In this document: positions 15,965 through 25,073 of the stretch, in pieces
Position numbering within the stretch: position 1 is the first letter of the stretch
How the letters are laid out: the number at the start of each line of letters is the position of its first letter
Origin: Alphaproteobacteria bacterium
GTDB taxonomy: Bacteria > Pseudomonadota > Alphaproteobacteria > Rs-D84
Direction: 5' to 3'
Length of the DNA: 57,897 bases
Assembly: GCA_017466525.1 (NCBI GenBank)
Contig: JAFTTY010000010.1
Coordinates: 1-57,897 of the forward strand
Program-made: the position numbers and the translations under genes
Notes under the pieces: model-generated
The model's database searches: none
Told to the model about the DNA's origin: nothing
What the model saw: only the letters and a program-made list of their open reading frames with translations

Positions 15965-18025
15965 ATGAAACGTGATTTAATTGATTTTTTAAATACAGAT
16001 TTACAATTTATCAAGGGTGTTGGCCCTGTTTTGGCGTCGCGTTTATGTGATGTGTTGGGCGGGCGTCGTGTCCTTGATTTTTTATTGCATCGCCCATCAT
16101 ATATTCGTGCGCGCGGTATATCTGAAACTGTCACAGATGTTACCCCGGGCGATACAATAACAATACCATTGCTTGTAAAATCGCATCGCATGGGTGGGGC
16201 ATTCGGTCGTGGTCGTCGTCGCCCAACCCAGATTATATGTAATGATAGTGCCGGCAACACGGTTACAATTCAATTCTTTAATGTAAATTATCTGGATTAT
16301 TGGTTAAAAAAATTACCAATTGGCGCATGGCGTATGGTGTCTGGTAAACTGGAACGCACTTCGCGCCCAACAATCAGTCATCCCGATTTTATTGAAGAAC
16401 CGCAAAACGCATCCAAAATTCCTGCAATTCAGGCAATCTATCCATCTGGCGAAGGTTTAACGCAAAAGGTTTTTGCAAACATCCGCGATCAGATTTTTGC
16501 GGCATTACCTGATAAATTGCGTGGTGAATCTGATGAACGTTGTATCGAATTTTTTGATGCATTACGTCACGTACATTTTCCAGAATCTGATACCGATTTA
16601 TCGCCAAACGCAACATATATGATAAAGTTGGCATATTGTGAACTGTACGCGCATCAGTGTGCAATCGCCATCAGTCGTCGCAATCGGACGGACATAAAAA
16701 ATCGTCGCGCATTACGCCCCCAGAAATATAAATTAATGGATAAATTTTATTCTGCCATACCATTTGAAATGACAGGCGCCCAGGCGCGCACCTGTGATGA
16801 AATTTTTGCAGATATGTCGCGTGATATTCCAATGATGCGTCTGGTCCAGGGTGACGTGGGCAGTGGAAAAACCATTGTCGCCTTGGCTGCCGCGGTCAAG
16901 ATGGCAGAAACTGGTGCGCAGACTGCCTTGTTGGCACCAACAGATACATTGGCGCAACAGCATTATACGAAACTAAAACCGCTGTGCGAAAAAATTGGTA
17001 TTGTATGCGAATGCCTGACCGGTCGTGACAAGGGGGCATCCCGTCGTGAAAAATTAACGTCTTTACGTTCTGGTCGTACGCGAATTGTTGTTGGCACACA
17101 TGCGCTGTTTTCAAATGATGTTGAATATCGTGATTTGGGACTGGTCATAATTGATGAACAGCATCGATTTGGTGTTTCGCAGCGTCAGGCCTTGCGAACC
17201 AAGGGTGACAATCCGGATTTATTGGCACTGTCTGCAACCCCGATTCCACGTACATTATCCATGACGATATATGGCGATATGGATATATCTATTATTAATG
17301 AAAAGCCGGCTGGTCGTAAACCCATCAAGACCACCAAGTTATCTGTATCGCGAATTATGGATTTGGTATCGCGTCTACGGGTTCAGGTTGATAACGGTGC
17401 GCGCGTATATTGGGTGTGTCCATTGGTAACGGAAAGTGAAGATGAAAACACGACATCAACCGCGGCTGTTGAACGTCATAAAATGCTGACGCAATATTTC
17501 CCTGCGGCGGGTCTGGTTCATGGTCAAATGGATAAAAAAGAACGTGACGCAGTCATGGCGAAATTTGCAGATATAAATTCTGATATGCCGATATTGGTCG
17601 CCACCACGGTAATAGAGGTTGGCATTGACGTCCCCCAGGCATCTATTATTGTGATTGAAAATGCAGAACGCTTTGGCCTGTCCGCATTGCATCAGTTGCG
17701 TGGTCGTGTTGGGCGTGGCGACACCCAGTCTTATTGTATTTTATTGTTTGGTCATAATATGTCCGATGATGGTGCGCGTCGCCTGGATATATTATGTGAA
17801 ACAGATGATGGATTTGTCATCGCAGAACAAGATTTAATGATGCGTGGCGTTGGTGAATTATTGGGAACGCGTCAAAGCGGTTGGTTGCACTATCATTTTG
17901 TAGATTATCGTGAACATCGGGATTTATTCAAGTTGGCATCGCGTGCCGCCCGTGATAATGATATTGATGATTGGGCAAATGACTTGATGTCCATATTTGA
18001 TTGTGGGGTGACGTTGGGTGCGTAA
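15965..18025 (+). CDS. recG: ATP-dependent DNA helicase RecG
   Basis: Branch-migration helicase that rescues stalled forks, 686 residues, the usual length. The N-terminal wedge/OB part includes LQFIKGVGPVLASRL and the fold near residues 55-140. The helicase motifs are in order: Walker A GDVGSGKT (about residue 300), DEQHRFG in place of the DEAD box, LSATPIPRTL, and the C-terminal ATTVIEVGIDVP and QLRGRVGRG motifs. No ribosome site precedes the ATG. Its stop overlaps the start of the following protease gene by eight bases, so the two are coupled. Confidence 0.96.
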   Translation: MKRDLIDFLNTDLQFIKGVGPVLASRLCDVLGGRRVLDFLLHRPSYIRARGISETVTDVTPGDTITIPLLVKSHRMGGAFGRGRRRPTQIICNDSAGNTVTIQFFNVNYLDYWLKKLPIGAWRMVSGKLERTSRPTISHPDFIEEPQNASKIPAIQAIYPSGEGLTQKVFANIRDQIFAALPDKLRGESDERCIEFFDALRHVHFPESDTDLSPNATYMIKLAYCELYAHQCAIAISRRNRTDIKNRRALRPQKYKLMDKFYSAIPFEMTGAQARTCDEIFADMSRDIPMMRLVQGDVGSGKTIVALAAAVKMAETGAQTALLAPTDTLAQQHYTKLKPLCEKIGIVCECLTGRDKGASRREKLTSLRSGRTRIVVGTHALFSNDVEYRDLGLVIIDEQHRFGVSQRQALRTKGDNPDLLALSATPIPRTLSMTIYGDMDISIINEKPAGRKPIKTTKLSVSRIMDLVSRLRVQVDNGARVYWVCPLVTESEDENTTSTAAVERHKMLTQYFPAAGLVHGQMDKKERDAVMAKFADINSDMPILVATTVIEVGIDVPQASIIVIENAERFGLSALHQLRGRVGRGDTQSYCILLFGHNMSDDGARRLDILCETDDGFVIAEQDLMMRGVGELLGTRQSGWLHYHFVDYREHRDLFKLASRAARDNDIDDWANDLMSIFDCGVTLGA

Positions 18026-19319
18026 GATTGTTTTATTTTTATTGTGTGCATTATTTTCGACACCTGTTCTGTCGGCGTCCCTGATTAACGACACAGAAAC
18101 AGAACGCGTTTTAATGAAATTAGTTTTGCCGTTGGCGCGCGCTGCGAACATTCCAGATAATCGATTAAAGATACATATTGTAAACGATGATGATTTTAAT
18201 GCCTTTGTTATGGGGGGCGACGATGTTTATGTGTATACTGGATTGTTGCGTCAAATAAAATCACCAGACGCATTACAGGCCGTCGTTGCACATGAATTAG
18301 GACATACGCTTGGTGGGCATATGGCCCAGATGTCCGAACGCATGAACGCGGAAATGAAACGCACAATGTTAATTCAGGCATTGGGCGTTGGTTTAATGGT
18401 TGCAGGTGGAAATCCATCCCTTGGCGCCGGTGTTATGGCGGGTGCAACCGGTGTCGCGCAACAGTCTATGTTGGCATTCACACGTGACGAAGAACGCATC
18501 GCAGACAATCTGGGGGTTGATTTAATGGTATCTGCAAAACAAAATCCACATGGTTTTGTGACGGTCTTGGAACAGATGCACGAACTAACCGGCACGATGG
18601 AGAGCAAGATTAATCCAAATCGAATAAACCATCCATTAACAACAGAACGTTTAAATAACGTACGTGCACGTATTGCCGATGTTGCGCCTGATTATAAGCC
18701 TAATAAAAGCGTGGAAAAATCACGCCATGCAGAATATGAATTGGTTCGTGCAAAATTGGTCGGGTATCTGGATGCGCCATCGCGTGTTCGTGAATTGTAC
18801 CCGTCGTCTGACATGTCAGATTCTGCACTGTATGCGCGCGCGATTGCGAACATGCGCGGTGGGAATTTGGATGGTGCCCGCATTGGGACACGCACATTAA
18901 TTGCCCGGAATCCTGATAATCCGTATTTTTATGAATTGCTGGGCGATATTGAATATCAGTTTGGCCATTATGACGACAGTGTCGATGCATACGAACGTGC
19001 GCTGGAATTGGCGGGCGACGCCCCCCAGATTCAAACGGCGTTGGCACTGGTTTTATCTGAACGCGCCCGACCAGATGACAAATTGCGCGCCATTGAAATG
19101 GCAAAGCGTTCATTGTTATCAGAACCTGCACCATTGACATATTGGGTTTTGGCGCGCGCCTATGGCGATAGTGATTCTGGGCGTCACGATTGGGCGATGG
19201 CAGAATATTATAACATGACCGGCGACACTAAAAACGTAAAGAAATATGCCAAACGTGCACAAAAAAAATTAAAGAAATCAGATTCTGAATATATCAAGGC
19301 TGGCGACCTGTTGAAATAG
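18018..19319 (+). CDS. periplasmic M48 metalloprotease with TPR repeats (BepA-like)
   Basis: A 433-residue exported protein. The start is GTG 18018, eight bases inside recG. A signal peptide (residues 1-20, ending VLSA) is followed by an M48 peptidase domain with zinc motif HELGH at 92-96 (AHELGHTLGGH) and the third ligand region DEERIADNLGVDL. The C-terminal half (about 265-400) is TPR repeats (GDIEYQFGHYDDSVDAYERAL). E. coli BepA, with this layout, checks assembly of outer-membrane proteins such as LptD. A similar quality-control role is likely. Confidence 0.9.
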   Translation: MRKIVLFLLCALFSTPVLSASLINDTETERVLMKLVLPLARAANIPDNRLKIHIVNDDDFNAFVMGGDDVYVYTGLLRQIKSPDALQAVVAHELGHTLGGHMAQMSERMNAEMKRTMLIQALGVGLMVAGGNPSLGAGVMAGATGVAQQSMLAFTRDEERIADNLGVDLMVSAKQNPHGFVTVLEQMHELTGTMESKINPNRINHPLTTERLNNVRARIADVAPDYKPNKSVEKSRHAEYELVRAKLVGYLDAPSRVRELYPSSDMSDSALYARAIANMRGGNLDGARIGTRTLIARNPDNPYFYELLGDIEYQFGHYDDSVDAYERALELAGDAPQIQTALALVLSERARPDDKLRAIEMAKRSLLSEPAPLTYWVLARAYGDSDSGRHDWAMAEYYNMTGDTKNVKKYAKRAQKKLKKSDSEYIKAGDLLK

Positions 19320-19342
19320 TCGCATTGTTGGATTTTTTTCTG

Positions 19343-19371
19343 TTGTTATTTTTTTTCAAATGTTCTAAATT
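19343..19371 (+). promoter_or_regulatory. possible parC promoter
   Basis: TTGTTA (19343-19348), 17-base spacer, TAAATT (19366-19371). The predicted start lies about three bases before the parC ATG, so the mRNA would have almost no leader, which agrees with the missing ribosome site. Confidence 0.4.
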
Positions 19372-19380
19372 TCTATCATT

Positions 19381-21612
19381 ATGAGCAAGGAAATTATCGA
19401 AAATATTGATTCTCAGCAGTTATCTGATGCATTATCAGAACGCTATCTGTCATACGCGGTCAGTACGATTGTATCGCGTGCTTTGCCCGACGTTCGCGAC
19501 GGGTTAAAGCCGGTTCATCGTCGAATTTTATATTCTATGTTGCGTCAAAAATTGTCGCCGAACGCTGCGTTTCGTAAATGCGCAACGGTTGTTGGTGACG
19601 TGTTGGGCCATTACCACCCACACGGGGACAGTTCTGTGTACGATGCGATGGTTCGTCTGGCCCAGGATTTCTCGGTTCGTTATCCCTTGATTGATGGTCC
19701 GGGAAACTTTGGAAACATTGACGGCGACCCCCAGGCGGCATATCGTTATACAGAATCAAAAATGACTGAGGCTGCCATGCTGATTATGGAGGGCCTGGAC
19801 GAAGACAGCGTTGACATGATGCCGAATTTTGATGGCACTACATTGGAACCTGTTGTTATGCCGGGCGCATTCCCGAACCTGTTGGCAAATGGTGGCATGG
19901 GTATTGCCGTGGGTATGGCAACGAATATCCCAACCCATAACGTGGCAGAGGTTTGCGATGCCCTGAACCTGGTTGTTGATAAACCTGATGCGACAACCGC
20001 CCAGTTTATCAAGAAAATGGTTGGGCCTGATTTCCCAACAGGTGGTGTTTTAATTGATAGTTTTGATACGATTGTAAAAAATTATGAAACGGGGCGTGGC
20101 GCATTTCGCGTTCGTGCACGTTGGGAAATCGAAGAACTGGAACGTGGTGCGTGGCAGGTCGTCGTTTCTGAAATTCCATATGGCATTGTAAAATCCAAAT
20201 TGGTTGAACAAATTGCGACATTAATTGATGCAAAAAAATTGCCATTGGTTGACGATATTGTCGATGAATCAACAACTGATGTTCGTATTGTTATCACGCC
20301 AAAGACGCGTAATATCCCGGCGGATAAAATGATGGCGCACTTGTTTGCGATGACGGATTTGGAATATCGCTTTAACATGAATTTCAATGTTATCGATTCC
20401 AAAGGTGCACCACGTGTCATGCCAATCGGCGATGTTTTACGTGAATTTATCGCACATCAAAAGACTGTTTTACGTCGTCGCACACAATGGCGTTTAAATA
20501 ACATCGCGCGTCGATTGGAAATCTTGGGTGGTTTGCTGGTTGTATACTTGAACCTGGATCGTGTAATTGAAATCATCAGAAATGAAGATGATGCCAAGGC
20601 TGTATTGGTTGCAGAATTTAATTTAACTGAGATTCAGGTAGAGGCGATTTTGAATACACGCCTGCGTTCATTGCGCAAACTGGAAGAAATGGAAATAAAA
20701 CGCGAAGACGCGGCCCTGCGCGCAGAACAAGAAAAATTACAGGCACTGTTGGCCAGCGAAGATGCCCAGAATGAACAGTTAAAGGCCTGGTTCAGCGATA
20801 TTAAAAAGACATATGACAAAAAGACAAAGTTGGGACGTCGTCGTACCACTTGGGCAGAACAAACCGAAGAAATTGTTGTTAATGCAGACGACTTTATCGA
20901 AAAAGAACCACTGACAATTATTTTATCAAAAATGGGTTGGATTCGTGCGGCCAAGGGGCATTTGGATTTAAATTCATTGGATTTGAAATTCAAAGAAGGC
21001 GACGAATTGCATACCGCGTTCCATGCAATGTCAATTGACAAGATTAATTTGTTCGGCACATCGGGGAAAATGTTTACATTATCTGCGAACGAATTGCCGT
21101 CTGCGCGTGGCTTTGGTGAATCTGTTCGCATGATGGCAGACATCAGTGCTGACGAAGACATTGTTCGCGCCTTTGTCTTGGACATGAATGCAAAGTATTT
21201 ATTGGTGTCGCGTCATGGAAACGGATTTATTGTTTCTGGTGAAAATTGCCTGGCACAAACCAAGAATGGAAAGCAGGTAATGAATACAGAACCCAAGAAT
21301 CCTGCACACATGTGTGTTGCTGTGACGGGTGACACAATTGCGATGTCTGGTTCCAATGATAAATTGCTGATATTCCCGACATCCGAAATCCCAGAAATGA
21401 CCCGGGGCAAGGGCGTGATATTGCAGAAATATAATGCTGAACGTACATTTGTCTTAGACATTATGTTCTTTGATGAAAAAGATGGTTTTGGTTGGACAAC
21501 TGGTCGTGGTACCACCAAGATGGACGATTGGACACCATGGCGTGCGAAACGTGCATCCCAGGGACGCACAGTTCCAGTTGGTTTCCCACGCAGTGGTAAA
21601 TTTGGGAAATAG
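19381..21612 (+). CDS. parC: DNA topoisomerase IV subunit A
   Basis: Type II topoisomerase subunit that cuts and rejoins DNA to unlink daughter chromosomes, 743 residues. The catalytic tyrosine is Tyr123 in AAYRYTE. The quinolone-determining loop HPHGDSSVYDAM (80-91) carries Ser84, Ser85 and Asp88, a susceptible-type pattern. The C-terminal wheel domain is short and lacks an obvious GyrA box, which favours ParC over GyrA; the length also fits alphaproteobacterial ParC. There is no ribosome site before the ATG. A small membrane-protein gene follows nine bases after the stop. Confidence 0.92.
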   Translation: MSKEIIENIDSQQLSDALSERYLSYAVSTIVSRALPDVRDGLKPVHRRILYSMLRQKLSPNAAFRKCATVVGDVLGHYHPHGDSSVYDAMVRLAQDFSVRYPLIDGPGNFGNIDGDPQAAYRYTESKMTEAAMLIMEGLDEDSVDMMPNFDGTTLEPVVMPGAFPNLLANGGMGIAVGMATNIPTHNVAEVCDALNLVVDKPDATTAQFIKKMVGPDFPTGGVLIDSFDTIVKNYETGRGAFRVRARWEIEELERGAWQVVVSEIPYGIVKSKLVEQIATLIDAKKLPLVDDIVDESTTDVRIVITPKTRNIPADKMMAHLFAMTDLEYRFNMNFNVIDSKGAPRVMPIGDVLREFIAHQKTVLRRRTQWRLNNIARRLEILGGLLVVYLNLDRVIEIIRNEDDAKAVLVAEFNLTEIQVEAILNTRLRSLRKLEEMEIKREDAALRAEQEKLQALLASEDAQNEQLKAWFSDIKKTYDKKTKLGRRRTTWAEQTEEIVVNADDFIEKEPLTIILSKMGWIRAAKGHLDLNSLDLKFKEGDELHTAFHAMSIDKINLFGTSGKMFTLSANELPSARGFGESVRMMADISADEDIVRAFVLDMNAKYLLVSRHGNGFIVSGENCLAQTKNGKQVMNTEPKNPAHMCVAVTGDTIAMSGSNDKLLIFPTSEIPEMTRGKGVILQKYNAERTFVLDIMFFDEKDGFGWTTGRGTTKMDDWTPWRAKRASQGRTVPVGFPRSGKFGK

Positions 21613-21621
21613 GGCGCAGTC

Positions 21622-21903
21622 ATGAATAAAAAAGAGATTTTTGAACGTCAGGCAAAGCACATGCGTACCCAGGCAAAGATATCAAAATGGGGTGCAATAT
21701 TGGCAAATTGTGGTGGTGTTGCCGCGGTTGTTTCGGCACTTGCGTTCGTTGCAGAAAAAGACACAGACAGTGCTTTTGCCAGTGGCATGCTTGGCGCATT
21801 GTTATTTCTTATGGGTGATATGGCGTGGGATTCATATAAAATGTCACAGAAAACGGCAAAGAAGTTTCAACGCAAAGCAACCAAACAACAAAAAACACGA
21901 TAA
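21622..21903 (+). CDS. small membrane protein, function unknown
   Basis: A 93-residue protein: basic, helical N-terminus, two hydrophobic segments (residues about 24-44 and 52-67), then a strongly basic tail (KKFQRKATKQQKTR). It begins nine bases after parC and ends at a terminator, so it is probably the last gene of the parC transcript. No family recognised. Confidence 0.65.
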   Translation: MNKKEIFERQAKHMRTQAKISKWGAILANCGGVAAVVSALAFVAEKDTDSAFASGMLGALLFLMGDMAWDSYKMSQKTAKKFQRKATKQQKTR

Positions 21904-21905
21904 AA

Positions 21906-21933
21906 AAATCCCCCCAGTTGGGGGATTTTTTTT
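21906..21933. terminator. bidirectional terminator between the parC unit and the RNase E/G gene
   Basis: Stem AAATCCCCC / GGGGGATTT with a five-base loop; T-run on the plus strand and A-run (T on the minus strand) on the other side. Confidence 0.85.
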
Positions 21934-23725
21934 AGCCGACAATTTTCTGCCAAATTGTCTTCTTTTTCGGCTGCTTTTTACGCTTGCGACGTTGTGCAGA
22001 CACTGTTGTACGCTTTGCATCAACATGCTGGGCGTGTTTCTTTTTAATGTCTGTTGATGGTGCGTGTGCTGTCAACAAATCGTCTGTTTTGTTTTGTTCT
22101 GGGGCAACGCGTTGGATTGAATATTGATCGATATTCAACAGGCTGTCGTCACCAACAATAACGATTTCTGTTTCGAACTTTACCTCCATCTCTGCCAGTT
22201 CTGCACGTTTGTGATTTAACAAGTAAATTGCAACGTCTGTTGGCACAGTCATAATGATTTTTTGTGCACTTTTTGCCAGCAATTTTTCTTGCAAATGACG
22301 GAACAAGATAATCGCCGCCGTCTGGATTGATGGCACAACACCTGCGCCCATACAATGCGGACATGCCACATATGACGATTCCATAAAACTGCTGCGCAGT
22401 CTTTGACGCGACAACATCAGTACGCCAAAGTTATTAATCTTTGCAACCTGGGTACGTGCGCGGTCACGTTTCATAACCTCGCGCATTTTCAGTTCCAGTT
22501 TACGGTTATTTTTTTCTTCTTCCATATCGATAAAGTCAACCGCAACGATACCAGCCAAGTCGCGCAAACGCAATTGCAGTGCGATTTCTTCGGCCGCTTC
22601 CAGATTGGTGTTTAATGCGGTCTGTTCGATATCCTTTTCTTTGATTGCGCGCGAAGAATTCACGTCAATTGTCACCATTGCTTCTGTCTGGTTGATAACC
22701 AGCGACCCACCAGATGGCAATTGAACATATGGTCCATGCAGTCCTTCTAATTGCTTTTCAACGCCGGCCTTGACCATCAATGGTACTGCGACATCCTTGT
22801 ACTGTACCAATTGTTTGCGTGGTGCGCGTCCGTACATCTGTTGGAAATATTGTTTTGCCGCATCGTATGCTTCTTCACCTTGAACGACCAAGACATCTTC
22901 TTTATCGCTCAAGAAATCACGCACAACGCGACGCAACAATGAATCTTCGGTATGGATTGTCACTGGTGCAACAGATTCCAATGTTGTTTTACGAATTTCA
23001 TTCCACAGGTTTACCAGATAGTCATAGTCTGCTGCAATATCAGCCGGTTGTGCACCCATGGCCGCTGTACGCAGAACGACGGTCATACCCTTTGGTATTT
23101 TCAAATTGTGTAACACTTCACGCAATCTTGCACGTTCGGCCTTGTCTGATATTTTCTTGGAAATACCATAGCTATTACGTTTGCGTGAATTCGGCATCAG
23201 AACAGCAAAGCGACCTGCCAATGACAGATATGTTGTCATAGACGCGCATTTTTGGCCACGTTCTTCTTGTACTCCCTGAATCAGCAAGATTTGTTTTGGC
23301 TTGATAACGTCCTGGATTTTGAATTCGCGTGCGCGCTTAACAAATTCTTTATTGTCTTCGCCTGCGCTGTGATCATCGTATTCTGCGACTTCGTCTTCTT
23401 CGTCATTTGGGTCATCATCGTCGTCAACGATGTTGGCGTGTGCCAATTCCAGTAATTTTTTCTTTTGTTCTGGCGTCACTTGATAGTAATCAGGATGAAT
23501 TTCTGAAAACGGCAAGAAACCATTTTTTCCTGTCCCGTAATCAACAAATGCCGCCTGCAAGGATGGTTCGACGCGAATAACCTTGGCCAGATAAATATTT
23601 CCCTTTATCTGTGGTTTTGTGGTTGTTTCAACGTCAAAATCAGAAACGCGATTGGTCGCAGTATCTACGACAACGACACGTGTTTCTTCCGGGTGGACTG
23701 CGTCCACATATATCTTTTTTGACAT
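21932..23725 (-). CDS. rne: ribonuclease E/G
   Basis: Endoribonuclease, 597 residues from ATG 23725 (AAGGA ribosome site; longer in-frame starts lack one). It opens with the split RNase H-like part and an S1 domain (GNIYLAKVIRVEPSLQAAFVDYG). A family-typical acidic insert within S1 follows (about residues 85-110, DDDDPNDEEDE). The catalytic DNase I-like domain has Asp residues in TIDVNSSRA and VAVDFIDM, and the zinc-link is CPHCMGAG. The C-terminal scaffold is short and ends in a basic patch, so the degradosome arm is reduced compared with E. coli RNase E. It processes and degrades mRNA and rRNA. A leader of about 180 bases precedes it. Confidence 0.93.
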   Translation of the reverse strand: MSKKIYVDAVHPEETRVVVVDTATNRVSDFDVETTTKPQIKGNIYLAKVIRVEPSLQAAFVDYGTGKNGFLPFSEIHPDYYQVTPEQKKKLLELAHANIVDDDDDPNDEEDEVAEYDDHSAGEDNKEFVKRAREFKIQDVIKPKQILLIQGVQEERGQKCASMTTYLSLAGRFAVLMPNSRKRNSYGISKKISDKAERARLREVLHNLKIPKGMTVVLRTAAMGAQPADIAADYDYLVNLWNEIRKTTLESVAPVTIHTEDSLLRRVVRDFLSDKEDVLVVQGEEAYDAAKQYFQQMYGRAPRKQLVQYKDVAVPLMVKAGVEKQLEGLHGPYVQLPSGGSLVINQTEAMVTIDVNSSRAIKEKDIEQTALNTNLEAAEEIALQLRLRDLAGIVAVDFIDMEEEKNNRKLELKMREVMKRDRARTQVAKINNFGVLMLSRQRLRSSFMESSYVACPHCMGAGVVPSIQTAAIILFRHLQEKLLAKSAQKIIMTVPTDVAIYLLNHKRAELAEMEVKFETEIVIVGDDSLLNIDQYSIQRVAPEQNKTDDLLTAHAPSTDIKKKHAQHVDAKRTTVSAQRRKRKKQPKKKTIWQKIVG

Positions 23726-23932
23726 TACGTAATCCTTTTGTGTTGATGGCGTATGAAATGGCAACAATCCGTCCCCGTGGGGCGTCCCAGCCCATGCCAA
23801 GGGATTGCGCCACGATAACCATCAGCGCCATGCGAATTGTTGAAAATAGTGACAATACAAACACTTACTTATAGCCCCATTTTACATACACAGGAACTAT
23901 TTTACATGACATTATATCAGTTGGCAAGGTAT
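23726..23932 (-). promoter_or_regulatory. RNase E/G promoter and long 5' leader
   Basis: An extended -10, TGATATAAT (hexamer at 23911-23916), puts the start near 23904 and gives a leader of roughly 179 bases with no convincing gene. RNase E mRNAs in other Proteobacteria carry long leaders that the enzyme cleaves to control itself; the same could hold here. Confidence 0.45.
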
Positions 23933-24964
23933 TTATTTTCTGTTTTTGATATCTGATTTTATGTGTTTGATTTTTGTGCGAATTTCGTTTGTTTTTTCTT
24001 TCGCTTCATTCAGCCATCTTTTCATACGTGCGCGCAACCATCTTTCGTATATAAAGAACAGTCCGCCGACCCCAATCAGTGGCAATACATAATAAATAAT
24101 TCTATACGCCAGCAACGCACCAAAGATATTTGCCTTGTCAATCGTATCAGGCAACGCCATCAAGAACACCGTTTCAAACACGCCGATGCCACCTGGAACC
24201 TGACTGAAAACACCAGTTGTCTGTGCAATAACAAACAGGCCAATAAATATTCCAAACGGAATATTCACAAACGGAATCATACAGAAATATAGCACCAATC
24301 CGGCCAGTACACTGTCTGTTATACCCAATATTGTCTGGGTTAACGCCATGCGTGTTGACGGGATTTGAAACTTTATTTGCCCGATTTTAATGCTTTTTTT
24401 ATGAAAAATGACTGTAACGGCAAAATATGTCAGCAACATTGCCGCACAGAAAATAAACAGCGTGTTAAGTCCCATGCTAAGTCCGACAGAATTATCGAAC
24501 ATTTCGCGTGGCACCAAGAAATAACCAATAACAACAATCGCCGACGCGCCCAAGAAATATGTAAATCCAGAAATGGTCAGCATTTTTAATATGTCGCCAC
24601 CACGAATACGCCAACGGGTATACAGTCTGTATCTGATTGCGCCACCAGAAACAACTGCGTGGCCGGCATTGTTACTGATTGCAAAGCCCAACATTCCTGC
24701 CAACATCCATTTCCACCACGTGACACGGCCGCCGACATAATGCAACGCCAAATAATCATACAAAGACAACGCAACGTAGCCCGCAAAGCAAGCCACACAT
24801 GCCATAATCAAATTGCGTAATGGTATATCCAGTATCGCATGCGCAATGTCTGACAAACTGTATCCGCGCAATTGCCACCACAGCATTCCTGCCGCCAAAA
24901 CAAAAAAGAAAATGCCTGAATAGCTGATAATTTTCTTAATCAGACGCTTGGTCTTTGCTGACAT
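23933..24964 (-). CDS. lysylphosphatidylglycerol synthase transmembrane-region family protein (YbhN/UPF0104-like)
   Basis: A 343-residue inner-membrane protein with about eight hydrophobic helices, starting at ATG 24964 behind AAGGA. It resembles the flippase half of MprF: the AISNNAGHAVVSGGAIRYRLY stretch and the QVPGGIGVFE motif near residue 270 are characteristic of this family. The soluble lysyl-transferase domain of MprF is absent, so it cannot itself make lysyl-phosphatidylglycerol; a lipid-translocating role is inferred. It is transcribed toward, and just upstream of, the RNase E/G leader. Confidence 0.85.
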   Translation of the reverse strand: MSAKTKRLIKKIISYSGIFFFVLAAGMLWWQLRGYSLSDIAHAILDIPLRNLIMACVACFAGYVALSLYDYLALHYVGGRVTWWKWMLAGMLGFAISNNAGHAVVSGGAIRYRLYTRWRIRGGDILKMLTISGFTYFLGASAIVVIGYFLVPREMFDNSVGLSMGLNTLFIFCAAMLLTYFAVTVIFHKKSIKIGQIKFQIPSTRMALTQTILGITDSVLAGLVLYFCMIPFVNIPFGIFIGLFVIAQTTGVFSQVPGGIGVFETVFLMALPDTIDKANIFGALLAYRIIYYVLPLIGVGGLFFIYERWLRARMKRWLNEAKEKTNEIRTKIKHIKSDIKNRK

Positions 24965-24985
24965 AAAAATCCTTTTTCTTAGCAC

Positions 24986-25014
24986 AGCATAGCAATATCA
25001 TTTATAAAATGAAA
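24986..25014 (-). promoter_or_regulatory. possible promoter of the YbhN-like gene
   Basis: Minus strand TTTCAT (25009-25014), 17-base spacer, TATGCT (24986-24991). The stretch ATTGCTATGCTG is shared with the ackA promoter at 26346. Confidence 0.4.
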
Positions 25015-25017
25015 GCC

Positions 25018-25064
25018 AAAAAAAACACCCTGCACACACAAATATTTCATTGTGGGGCAGGGTG
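25018..25064 (-). terminator. ackA terminator
   Basis: Minus strand stem CACCCTGC / GCAGGGTG around a long loop with an inner ACAA/TTGT pairing, followed by eight T. Confidence 0.75.
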
Positions 25065-25073
25065 GTTCAATAA

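Noticed and set aside
20634-21185. A 183-codon open frame on the minus strand
   Set aside because: Antisense to the parC C-terminal part; Ser-rich shadow translation.
23640-23864. A 74-codon minus-strand frame covering the RNase E/G leader
   Set aside because: It overlaps the RNase E/G start in another frame and shows no family motif. The leader reading fits better.
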